Of a stretch of 62,541 bases of DNA, positions 41,645 to 49,468 are shown piece after piece. The notes under the pieces were generated by a model. That model was not told the origin of the DNA. It was given only the letters and a program-made list of their open reading frames with translations, and ran no database searches. This DNA comes from Deltaproteobacteria bacterium. GTDB lineage: Bacteria > Desulfobacterota > Desulfobacteria > Desulfobacterales > Desulfosalsimonadaceae. Within the stretch, counting starts at the first letter, position 1. The number at the start of each line of letters is the position of its first letter. Location of the stretch: NCBI GenBank assembly GCA_013151835.1, contig JAADHK010000009.1:1-62541 (forward strand), read 5' to 3'. Position numbers and translations under genes: made by a program.

Positions 41645-42925
41645 TCAGCGAATCCCGAACATGGTCACCGGCCACAGGCTTAATTGCGGCACATAGGTGA
41701 TCAGGGCAAGCCCGATCAGGAGTATGGCAATAAACGGTAATGCGGACCGGTAAAGCGTTAAAACCGGCTTGTTGAAACGAAAACAGGCTATAAAAAGATT
41801 CATGCCCACCGGAGGTGTTGAATAGCCGATCTCAAGGTTTGTGAGAAAAATGATTCCCAGATGGACCGGGTTTACGCCGTACCGGGCAGAGATGGGAAGA
41901 ATAAGCGGCACAACGACCAGCAGGGCTGAATAGATATCCATTACGCATCCGACCACAAGGAGGAACAGATTTAGGCCAATGAGAAAAACCCACTTGGATG
42001 TAATAAACCCCTCCATCACATCTAATATTCTCATGGGTATTTGTTCGTCTATCATGAAATTTGTCAGGGCTAGGGCGGAGCCTAAAATTATGAGTATCCC
42101 GCCCACAAGCACCATGCTCTGGTGCATGATAAGGGGCAGGTGACGCGGCTTTATCTCCCTGAAAACCACCATTTCGACAAAAAGGGAATAAGCCACCATT
42201 ATGGCGGCCATCTCTCCCAGGGTCACGTATCCCCCATAGATGCCAAAAATAACGATAAAGGGGATGGCAAGTTCCCACTTGGCCTCGTTTGCAGTCTTGA
42301 TAATATGCAAAAAAGAGACAGGCTCACTCTTGACCCTGCATCGGGTGCCGGTAAACATGCAGTAAATGGAAAGGAGTACGATCAAAAGGATTCCGGGGGT
42401 CATGCCGGCGGCAAAGAGCTGATTAATGCTTGTCTCGGAGACGATTCCATAGATAATGATCGGAAGACTCGGCGGGAACAGCAGGCCCAGGCTTCCCGAG
42501 GATGTCAAAAGGCCCAGGGAAAACCGCTCGGGATAGCGCTCCTTTATCATGGCCGGATAGAGAAGCCCGCCAAGGGCGATAATGGTGACCCCGGATGCGC
42601 CCGTAAATGCCGTGAAAAATGCGCATGCCGCAAGGGCGACTATAGCGAATCCGCCGGGAAGCCGGCCCAGGACCGCCTTGGAAAAATTGACAATTCTGAC
42701 CGCTGCCCTGCTTTCCGACAGGATGAACCCGGCCGCCGTAAAGAGCGGAATGGTGTAGAGGATCGGGGTATTGGAAAACTTGGAGTAAAAATCGACCACC
42801 ATGGCCGGCATGGGTACGCCATTTATAAAAAATCCGAGCCCGGCAAAAGCCGAGATAACCACGAACACCGGGGCACCAAGAAGGGCCATCAGAACAATAA
42901 AAGCAATACAGGCGCCTGTCAGCAT
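41645..42925 (-). CDS. dctM: TRAP transporter large permease DctM
   Basis: A 426-residue membrane protein with about twelve helices and the DctM pattern (LGAPVFVVISAFAGLGFFIN; TGASGVTIIALGGLLYPAMI; LFPPSLPIIIYGIVSETSIN; MDIYSALLVVVPLILPI; LEIGYSTPPVGMNLF). It moves the substrate delivered by DctP at the expense of the sodium or proton gradient. Its start overlaps the end of dctQ by seven bases. Typical length and no gaps. Confidence 0.94.
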   Translation of the reverse strand: MLTGACIAFIVLMALLGAPVFVVISAFAGLGFFINGVPMPAMVVDFYSKFSNTPILYTIPLFTAAGFILSESRAAVRIVNFSKAVLGRLPGGFAIVALAACAFFTAFTGASGVTIIALGGLLYPAMIKERYPERFSLGLLTSSGSLGLLFPPSLPIIIYGIVSETSINQLFAAGMTPGILLIVLLSIYCMFTGTRCRVKSEPVSFLHIIKTANEAKWELAIPFIVIFGIYGGYVTLGEMAAIMVAYSLFVEMVVFREIKPRHLPLIMHQSMVLVGGILIILGSALALTNFMIDEQIPMRILDVMEGFITSKWVFLIGLNLFLLVVGCVMDIYSALLVVVPLILPISARYGVNPVHLGIIFLTNLEIGYSTPPVGMNLFIACFRFNKPVLTLYRSALPFIAILLIGLALITYVPQLSLWPVTMFGIR

Positions 42926-43497
42926 GAACTATTCTCCCCTGCCCCGGAAAAACCGGATACAATATTCACCACGGCCAGCCTCGCAAACCGGACGGCCATA
43001 AGGGCGTATCCAAAGGGGAAAATCACCTCCATCGTCCATACGGGGAGCCCGGCGAAACCCGACGACCCGCCCGATTGATACTCTATATGTATAAACTCCC
43101 ACGAAGCATAAACGAGAAGCGAGCAGACCACAGCCGAAAAAAGGTTTGTGGCTACCTGTGACCACGGCCGGAGGCCTTCGGGCATGGCCCGTGTAAGCGC
43201 GTCTATCTTCACGTGAGACCCGGACCTCGTGGCAATGGCAGCGCCGAAAAAAGCGACCCAGAGCACCAGGTGCCGGACCAGGGTGTCTCCCCCGGGAACG
43301 GCGCTGTTGGCAAAGTAGCGCAAGCCAACCTGGAGCAGCACGACAATAACCATTACGGCAAGAAAAAAAGATATAAGGATGTCCTCGACCCTGCCCATGA
43401 TACGGGCGAACCTGCTTTTTCCCCTGTCCTTTTCCGCGCATGCCGGGCAGCCGTTTTTATCGGGATCAAAATCAACCCCGCATCTAAGGCATTGCAT
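42919..43497 (-). CDS. dctQ: TRAP small permease DctQ with an N-terminal zinc ribbon
   Basis: A 192-residue small permease with four helices in the DctQ pattern (VGLRYFANSAVPGGDTLVRH; WVAFFGAAIATRSGSHVKID). The first 20 residues are unusual: MQCLRCGVDFDPDKNGCPAC forms a C-x2-C...C-x2-C zinc ribbon that ordinary DctQ proteins do not have. The start is supported by AAGGAG eight bases upstream, so the ribbon appears to be translated. It overlaps dctM by seven bases and follows dctP by 13 bases. Confidence 0.9.
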   Translation of the reverse strand: MQCLRCGVDFDPDKNGCPACAEKDRGKSRFARIMGRVEDILISFFLAVMVIVVLLQVGLRYFANSAVPGGDTLVRHLVLWVAFFGAAIATRSGSHVKIDALTRAMPEGLRPWSQVATNLFSAVVCSLLVYASWEFIHIEYQSGGSSGFAGLPVWTMEVIFPFGYALMAVRFARLAVVNIVSGFSGAGENSSC

Positions 43498-43510
43498 ATT
43501 AAAGGGCTCC

Positions 43511-44560
43511 TTATTCTATCTTTATCACATGACTTTCCGGATGGGCTTTCCGGTATTCGGCAAGCAAAGCAAGGGTTTGGTCGAGGAGTTTTTGTGAATA
43601 GAGTTCCCCCACCAGCTTTTCCCTGGCATTTTTCGCGGCTTTAAACACAAATGAAAGCTCGTTGCTCTTTTCGTCAAACGGCACCACTTTTATCCCGCTT
43701 TTTTTCAATACCGCGACACTTTCATAGTTCTGGCGCCGGGCCAGGCTGCTTAATTGCTTGAAATACGCAGGCGCCACCTTGAGGATAATATCCTGGCTTT
43801 TCGGGGATATCTTCTTCCATATCCTTTTAGACACTATGGTCGCGGCCACGACGTTTGTTGTGGGGTATTCGGAAATATAGTTGAACCGTGTGTACCACCG
43901 GAAGGCCACGGCTCCGTATGGCGTAATACTGGCCGAATCGACCAACCGGGTGGAAAGCGATGTCATTACATCGGTAAATGACAATTCCACAGGCGTTATG
44001 CCGAATTCATGAAACATGGCCCGGCTTAAGGCATCTCCTTCCCACATCCACCATTTCTGAGAACGCGCGATTTTTATGGATGTTATGGGGATCTTTGAAA
44101 AATTATAGATAAACCCGACCTCGTCCCAGCCGATTACGACATACCCCTTTTTATCAAAGAGCTTTTCCATCTCCTTGTATAAATGGCTCCTGACATAATC
44201 GACTTCATCATAATTCCAGAAAAGATAGGGCAGTTCCATGACCCGGACCTGGGGCACGAGTTGGCCAAGGCCGTGGCCTGTAAACGCCCCGCCGTTAAGC
44301 TGGCCCATGCGCATCTTTCTTAGCACATCATTTTCATCCCCCTGGACCCCGCCGTAAAACACCTTGAAACCCACCTCGTTTCCGGTCTTTTTTCTTATTT
44401 CGCGGTCCATGGCCTCCATGTTTTTCATGATTTCAGAGCCCCGGGGGGCGAGGGTTGCAATCTTTACCATCACGCGCGGTTTCGGGGGGCGGGCCTGCAC
44501 GGTTACGCAAAAGAAAAGCAGAATAAAACACGAAACAATAAACAGGCGGAAAAACTTCAT
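43511..44560 (-). CDS. dctP: TRAP substrate-binding protein DctP
   Basis: A 349-residue periplasmic binding protein with a signal peptide (residues 1 to about 23, ending VQA). DctP motifs include VKIATLAPRGSEIMKNMEAM, FKVFYGGVQGDENDVLRKMR and GITPVELSFTDVMTSL. The ligand-binding Arg typical of carboxylate binders cannot be placed with confidence, so the substrate is unassigned. It follows tatT on the same strand, matching TRAP systems with a T component. Confidence 0.9.
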   Translation of the reverse strand: MKFFRLFIVSCFILLFFCVTVQARPPKPRVMVKIATLAPRGSEIMKNMEAMDREIRKKTGNEVGFKVFYGGVQGDENDVLRKMRMGQLNGGAFTGHGLGQLVPQVRVMELPYLFWNYDEVDYVRSHLYKEMEKLFDKKGYVVIGWDEVGFIYNFSKIPITSIKIARSQKWWMWEGDALSRAMFHEFGITPVELSFTDVMTSLSTRLVDSASITPYGAVAFRWYTRFNYISEYPTTNVVAATIVSKRIWKKISPKSQDIILKVAPAYFKQLSSLARRQNYESVAVLKKSGIKVVPFDEKSNELSFVFKAAKNAREKLVGELYSQKLLDQTLALLAEYRKAHPESHVIKIE

Positions 44561-44608
44561 GGGCCATCTCCCTTTATGGATTAAAAAAACTTCCGTTAAA
44601 CAATATGA

Positions 44609-45484
44609 TCAGAAAAGATCGTCCACATGCTCGATCATAACTTTTGCTTTTCGGCGTGCAATGGCATTTGCAAATGCCTTTTCCGGCAAAATATCCGGCT
44701 GCGTTGAGACGATCCTTTTAAGGGTCGACAAATAGATATCTTTGTCCTGAATCTGGTATGCATAGTATTTCGCGAATAAAAGATAGAATGTAAGCATTCT
44801 CCCCTTTGATATTTCAAAGGCCCTTTCAAAATGGCTGCGCGAAAGCTTCGGGTTTCCCCCCTCAAGCGGCGACCTGGCCGCAAAATAGGCGCCGAGGCTG
44901 GCCTGGGCAGCGCCGTAATAAAAAGTCTCGTCCAGTTCGCAGCACCGTTTCAACATCTCCTCGACCTTGTCGAGTTCCACCAATGCGACCGGATTATCGA
45001 AATTAAGCCCTATCCAGCTCATCCTCGAGCCCGCAGCCCAGAACAAAGCCGGTACATCTTCTTTATCAAGGGTCTGCAAAGCAGGCTTAAAATCCTTAAA
45101 CGGGCCTAAGAGCGCTTTTGAAAATCTTTTTTTTGAGGCAAGCGCCCGAATGGCATACCCATAACTTTTTTCATAGAGCATGGAAGCCCGGGCCGGGTCG
45201 GTATCCTCGAAAAAGGAAAACCCATATCCATAATATGCCTCCGCCAGCTGAATCATGAAAGCCGTATTTTCCGGGGATGCCTCCAGAAGCCCCTCGAGCT
45301 GGATGATACCTGCGGGCATGGCGTCGCGAACCATCTCGATATCGGTATTCTTGTTTACTGCAAGGTTCATCTTGGCGGTCATGGGAACCATGGAATCGGC
45401 CATGAACCGGGTTGTGCTGCATCCGGACATTGCAATGGCCGCGCAAACCAGACACAGGCATAACGATAGTTTCGATAAATGCAT
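44609..45484 (-). CDS. TatT-like TPR lipoprotein associated with TRAP transporters
   Basis: A 291-residue lipoprotein. The lipobox AIAMSGCSTT gives the modified Cys at about residue 21. The mature protein is helical, with TPR-like repeats (LLEASPENTAFMIQLAEAYY; YEKSYGYAIRALASKKRFSK) and resembles TatT of Treponema, a trimeric partner of DctP (the T-P arrangement). The ATG follows GGGAGG; a longer frame to 45538 is not needed. It opens the TRAP operon, and its position supports the name. Confidence 0.85.
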   Translation of the reverse strand: MHLSKLSLCLCLVCAAIAMSGCSTTRFMADSMVPMTAKMNLAVNKNTDIEMVRDAMPAGIIQLEGLLEASPENTAFMIQLAEAYYGYGFSFFEDTDPARASMLYEKSYGYAIRALASKKRFSKALLGPFKDFKPALQTLDKEDVPALFWAAGSRMSWIGLNFDNPVALVELDKVEEMLKRCCELDETFYYGAAQASLGAYFAARSPLEGGNPKLSRSHFERAFEISKGRMLTFYLLFAKYYAYQIQDKDIYLSTLKRIVSTQPDILPEKAFANAIARRKAKVMIEHVDDLF

Positions 45485-45711
45485 GGTGACCTCCCGTAAC
45501 GGTTGGATCATAATTTTAACATGAGTATCTGGGGACAAGAAGACCGGCTGTTATAAAACAATTGTTATATGTTGCAGAGATACAGGGTTGTTCTTTTTTT
45601 GTCAAATCTTTTGTCGGGCTCGGGATACTTGACACAGGAGGTCTAAAAGACTATTTTGTGCGCGAACGAAAACCGTTGATTAACTTTTTCATCAGAAAGG
45701 TCTTCTTGTCC

Positions 45712-46842
45712 ATGGAAAAAAATGATGCTACAACGCAATTGCTAAAGCAGGCAAGGCAAATGGAAAAATCACTGCATATGCTGCTAAACCAGCCCCTGAG
45801 CTTTATTCAGAAAACCCTGGTGGATGGGCTCTATACATTTTATTTTGATCTGCTTGGGAAAAGCCCTGAAATTGATGAGGATGCTGCAGGCCTGGCACGG
45901 GAAACATTTAAAAATTATTTTCCTGAAACGCTCGAGGAAATGCTTGAACAACTTCTTTCCGATCCGGAGGCTTATCAGCAAAAAGTAATTGCGTTTGAAA
46001 AAGCCTGCCCTCCCGTCTTTGTGGATTTTCCCACAAACCCGGACTATTATCGTGTCATCACCAGCGACCCGTCACGTCGGCTTCAGGAGGTCCTGACCCG
46101 CCTGGCATTCCTGTCTAATTGCGAGTCTTTTGACAGCGATTATTATGCCCTTGATATGGGCACCGGGTACGGAAGGCTTGCACGGGTGATCGAGGATGCC
46201 GCAAAAGCCGTCTACAAAGACGATAAAGCCTTTAGGGTCTTTGGCATGGACATCTCGGATAACAATATTAAAGCAGCAAAGGAATTAAACCACGAGCTGG
46301 GCACGGAGGTAGACTTTTTTACGCGTGATATGAACCAAATCCCTTTTCCGTCGGATTCTTTGAACCTTGTGAATATAACCGACGCATCATATCTTAACTT
46401 CAGGCACAGACGGCCGTTTTATCTTGCCGAGATCGCAAGGGTTCTAAGCCCTGAAGGCGGTGTCTGCTGTATAACCAACCCTAACGAAAACACCACGTTA
46501 AAAGAATACAACTATGTGATGATGCGCACCAATTACAAAACCTATTTTAATCCTTTCAACATCATGAAGGCGACGGTTCTAGGCAAGTGCTCCATATACA
46601 TAGATGCTCTTTCAAAGGCCAGGCCCGACTGGGAACTGACAACCACCGCTGACATGACCCATGCATTGACAAAGGGATTAAAAACCGACATCGTAAAGAT
46701 CAACAACTGGCCTGAACAGGGCGGTCCCGCGATATACAGCGGATTTACCTTTGCGGTTAATGATAACACAAAAAAACAGATTGAAAAGTATACTGCTTTC
46801 AGGGAGCGCAATAAATCCGAAGATGAGTGGTTTGCGACTTGA
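45712..46842 (+). CDS. Class I SAM-dependent methyltransferase
   Basis: A 376-residue enzyme. The SAM-binding motif ALDMGTGYGRLARV sits about 40% into the chain, with GMDISDNNIKAA as the second acidic strand and FPSDSLNLVNITDASYLNFR as motif III. A long N-terminal helical domain (residues about 1-130) precedes it. The ATG (MEKNDATTQLLKQ) follows AGAAAGG; an upstream frame to 45562 has no ribosome site. The acceptor is unknown. It precedes two KAS III-like genes and may act on their product. Confidence 0.82.
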   Translation: MEKNDATTQLLKQARQMEKSLHMLLNQPLSFIQKTLVDGLYTFYFDLLGKSPEIDEDAAGLARETFKNYFPETLEEMLEQLLSDPEAYQQKVIAFEKACPPVFVDFPTNPDYYRVITSDPSRRLQEVLTRLAFLSNCESFDSDYYALDMGTGYGRLARVIEDAAKAVYKDDKAFRVFGMDISDNNIKAAKELNHELGTEVDFFTRDMNQIPFPSDSLNLVNITDASYLNFRHRRPFYLAEIARVLSPEGGVCCITNPNENTTLKEYNYVMMRTNYKTYFNPFNIMKATVLGKCSIYIDALSKARPDWELTTTADMTHALTKGLKTDIVKINNWPEQGGPAIYSGFTFAVNDNTKKQIEKYTAFRERNKSEDEWFAT

Positions 46843-46945
46843 CAACTTTATAAAACACATGTTATATTTGGTTGCCGGAGTGAGACAACACTTTTTATCA
46901 TTATCATAAACAGGGAGAGAGCAAATATGACACCAGAGATTTTTT

Positions 46946-46962
46946 ACTAGAATAACTCTAGT
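46946..46962. other. Small hairpin upstream of the KAS III genes
   Basis: ACTAGA, a 5-base loop and TCTAGT form a six-bp stem inside the 219-base gap between the methyltransferase and the first KAS III gene. Just before it, an AGGGAGAG-led ATG opens an eight-codon frame (MTPEIFY and a stop). This could be a leader peptide or a chance frame; no attenuator structure was established. Confidence 0.3.
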
Positions 46963-47061
46963 GTTTATCCTGTATTATTTCCGTAAACAATCCTGTTGCA
47001 AATGTGTTATTATCAGTATTATCAAAAAATCCGTAAAACCAGCAGAAAGAAGGAGTAAGCC

Positions 47062-48168
47062 ATGGGACAGAATACTGTAATTGAGAGCCTGGGTGTGTAT
47101 ACTCCCGAAGGGAGGCTCAGCACAAAGGAACTTGTTGACGGGTGTGTGGTAAAGCCTGCCCTTGACCTTGAAGATTTGACCGGGATTAAGACCCGGCCTG
47201 TGGTCGCAGAGAATGAATATGCTCTGGATCTTGCCCGGGAAGCGGCATCCAGGTGCTTTAATATCTCCAAATATCAGCCTGAGGATATTGACCTGGTCAT
47301 CTGCACGAATATCTCCCGCTACAACGGTCCTGACTTCAAGGCAAGCTTTGAACCCTCCACTGCCGCCCTGCTGGCCAGGGATTTTAACTTCAGCAATGCG
47401 ATTACATTTGATGAGCCCAATGCATGTGCAGGAATGTTCACCGGCCTTTATATCGTGGACGCCTACCTCAAGGCCGGGCTTATCAAAAGGGGAATGGTAA
47501 TCAGCGGCGAGTCACTTACCTGCCTTGCCCGCAATGCCCAGAAAGAGATGAAAGCGCCCTTTGATCCGCAACTTGCCTGCCTGACCGTTGGTGATGCAGG
47601 GGCCGCGTTTATCCTTGAACAAACGGAAACGCCGGATACAGGGTTTCATGAAATGGATGTGTTTACGGTTGCCGAGCACTGCGACCTGTGCATCGGAACC
47701 TACAGCAGGGAAAAACATGGCGGGTTTGTCATGTATACGGATTCCATAAAAATCCACCAGATCGCCATCGGCATGACTGCGGAGCATGTGGGACGGATGG
47801 TACGGGGAACCAAATGGGAAAACAGTGAAAACCATCATTATATAATGCATCAGACCGGGACAAGAGCAATCAAAACAACCAAGAAAAGCATTAACGACTG
47901 GGTGGGCAAAGAAGTCTGTTCAACACAAAATGCCATCGTTAATGTGATTGAACGGGGGAACGGCGCCTCCACAGCCCATTTTGTAGCCCTATGGGACCAT
48001 ATCAGAAACGGGACCATTAAATCGAAGGATAATATACTTTTTGCGGTTCAGTCATCCGGCATCAACCTGGGGGCCGCCCTTTATACCTTGGATGATCTCC
48101 CCATGCGGGTTATGAACTGGAGCGGAATTGAAAAACATCACGAAATCAAAAAAGCTGCGCAAAGGTAA
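47062..48168 (+). CDS. 3-oxoacyl-ACP synthase III family protein, catalytically complete
   Basis: A 368-residue thiolase-fold enzyme. All three catalytic residues are visible: Cys122 in DEPNACAGMF, His263 in YIMHQTGTRA and Asn300 in ERGNGAST. The N-terminal half (VIESLGVYTPEGRLSTKELV) matches FabH-like proteins. It is longer than housekeeping FabH (about 320) and is not linked to fatty-acid genes. The ATG follows AAGGAGT. A paralogue starts six bases after its stop codon, so the two are probably made together and may pair. Confidence 0.9.
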   Translation: MGQNTVIESLGVYTPEGRLSTKELVDGCVVKPALDLEDLTGIKTRPVVAENEYALDLAREAASRCFNISKYQPEDIDLVICTNISRYNGPDFKASFEPSTAALLARDFNFSNAITFDEPNACAGMFTGLYIVDAYLKAGLIKRGMVISGESLTCLARNAQKEMKAPFDPQLACLTVGDAGAAFILEQTETPDTGFHEMDVFTVAEHCDLCIGTYSREKHGGFVMYTDSIKIHQIAIGMTAEHVGRMVRGTKWENSENHHYIMHQTGTRAIKTTKKSINDWVGKEVCSTQNAIVNVIERGNGASTAHFVALWDHIRNGTIKSKDNILFAVQSSGINLGAALYTLDDLPMRVMNWSGIEKHHEIKKAAQR

Positions 48169-48173
48169 ATACC

Positions 48174-49064
48174 ATGGGAATTACAATTGATAGCATCGGT
48201 TTGTTTGAAAACAGCGACAGATCTGTAAAAACCTCGCTTGAGCTTTGCAGAAAAGCCGCCGTGCCCTGCATCGAACAGTCCGGTTATGAAAAAGAGGATA
48301 TAGGGATTGTTGTAAGCGTTGCCGTTTACAGGGACGATTATTTCTGTGAGCCGTCATTTTCGAGCTTTGTTCAAAAGGATCTTAAAATCAACCATGACAA
48401 ACAAGATTCCACAGGCCCCAAGACCCTGTCTCTTGACGTGTTGAACGGGGCCATGGGTTTTTTAAACGCCTGTCAATTGTCAACCGCCATGATAGCTTCC
48501 GGAAAGGTAAAAACCGGACTGGTGGTAAGCTCCGATATCGTGGATGACAACGTCAGCGAAAAAGGCGATTCCCCGGGTTTTCATCCATCCGGCGCGGCCA
48601 TGCTTTTAACCGGCGGGAATAACAGTGGATCAGGCTTTAAATCCTTTCATTTCAGGACATTTCCGGAGATGCAGGATTCTTTCGAATCATACATGTTCAA
48701 TGATACCATGGGAATGACCCTGATATTTAAAAGGGATTCCAACATCGAGGATGCCTACCTCCGGGCAGTATCACGCGGAGTTTCCGAATTCCTGGAAAAC
48801 GAAAATACTGCGATTGATGATTTTGACCTGATCATCCCCTCTCAGATTTCTTCGGGGTTTATCACAAAAACCGCAGCAATCCTCGGCGTTGAAAGAAAAA
48901 AGATGATTGACGTAACCGTTGATGACGGAGATCTTTTTAACGCATCGCTTCCCGCCGCAATGGATCATGTCTTTAAGCACAATCTGTCCGCGCCCGGCAA
49001 AAAGGCCCTTATAATCAATATTGCCTCCGGGGTACAGGTCGGTTGCGCCGTATATCAATTTTGA
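48174..49064 (+). CDS. KAS III-like protein lacking the catalytic triad
   Basis: A 296-residue relative of the preceding protein, with the same fold markers (LSLDVLNGAMGFLNACQLST; IIPSQISSGFITKTAAILG; DDGDLFNASLPAAMDH). The catalytic Cys is replaced by Ala93 (NGAMGF for NACxGF), the His by Ser223 (IPSQ for IPHQ) and the Asn by Asp253 (GD for GN). It should not form the acyl-enzyme itself. As in PqsB with PqsC, it is probably the non-catalytic half of a heterodimer with the gene just upstream. Six bases separate the two. Confidence 0.85.
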   Translation: MGITIDSIGLFENSDRSVKTSLELCRKAAVPCIEQSGYEKEDIGIVVSVAVYRDDYFCEPSFSSFVQKDLKINHDKQDSTGPKTLSLDVLNGAMGFLNACQLSTAMIASGKVKTGLVVSSDIVDDNVSEKGDSPGFHPSGAAMLLTGGNNSGSGFKSFHFRTFPEMQDSFESYMFNDTMGMTLIFKRDSNIEDAYLRAVSRGVSEFLENENTAIDDFDLIIPSQISSGFITKTAAILGVERKKMIDVTVDDGDLFNASLPAAMDHVFKHNLSAPGKKALIINIASGVQVGCAVYQF

Positions 49065-49112
49065 TGGCGTCGTAAAAAATCCCCATTGGCACGCAGTGTA
49101 AATTTCCGCCAC

Positions 49113-49133
49113 GGGCGGGGATAAACCCCGCCC
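49113..49133. repeat. GC-rich REP-like hairpin after the KAS III pair
   Basis: GGGCGGGG, a five-base loop (ATAAA) and CCCCGCCC form an eight-bp stem, without a T tract. It sits 49 bases after the stop of the second KAS III gene and probably marks the end of that transcript or is a dispersed repeat. Confidence 0.6.
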
Positions 49134-49264
49134 CTACCCGGATATTGTTATTGATTCGCAGCAATACATTCCTCCAAACATGCATATAGATGTCCCGATC
49201 TGACACATCGCCTAAAATTTACTCGATTGCCGTAGAGGAGGGGGTTACCCCCTCCCATTCCCCT

Positions 49265-49289
49265 CGTTCCCACGCCCCGGCGTAGGAAC
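49265..49289. repeat. Dispersed hairpin repeat, copy 2 (imperfect)
   Basis: CGTTCCCACGC is followed by a short loop and GCGTAGGAAC, one mismatch from the copy at 25943-25968. The stretch 49065-49374 holds this repeat and the REP-like hairpin but no gene. Confidence 0.6.
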
Positions 49290-49374
49290 ATATACCTTAT
49301 CTGTATAATCCTTCCGACCCCATACAATTACGATTAATTAAATATATTCAGCACAGTCTTTAATTTTGTATTGA

Positions 49375-49397
49375 CTTAATGATCATTGTTCATTAAG
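49375..49397. promoter_or_regulatory. Palindromic operator candidate upstream of the acyl-CoA dehydrogenase gene
   Basis: CTTAATGA, seven bases, and TCATTAAG form a perfect 8-bp inverted repeat. It lies about 70 bases before the acyl-CoA dehydrogenase start, with a TTGACT just before it. It probably binds the TetR protein encoded two genes later. A smaller GAGC-AAA-GCTC dyad follows. Confidence 0.55.
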
Positions 49398-49468
49398 TTG
49401 AGCAAAGCTCATTATCAATCATAGGCAATGTTACTCTATCCCAAACCATCATAAATCAGGAGGGCCTT

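Noticed and set aside
45562-45711. N-terminal extension of the methyltransferase
   Set aside because: No Shine-Dalgarno precedes the upstream ATG, and the ATG at 45712 gives a better start.
46928-46950. Eight-codon leader peptide before the KAS III genes
   Set aside because: It has a ribosome-like site but no codon bias or mutually exclusive hairpins that would make an attenuator; kept only as a note.
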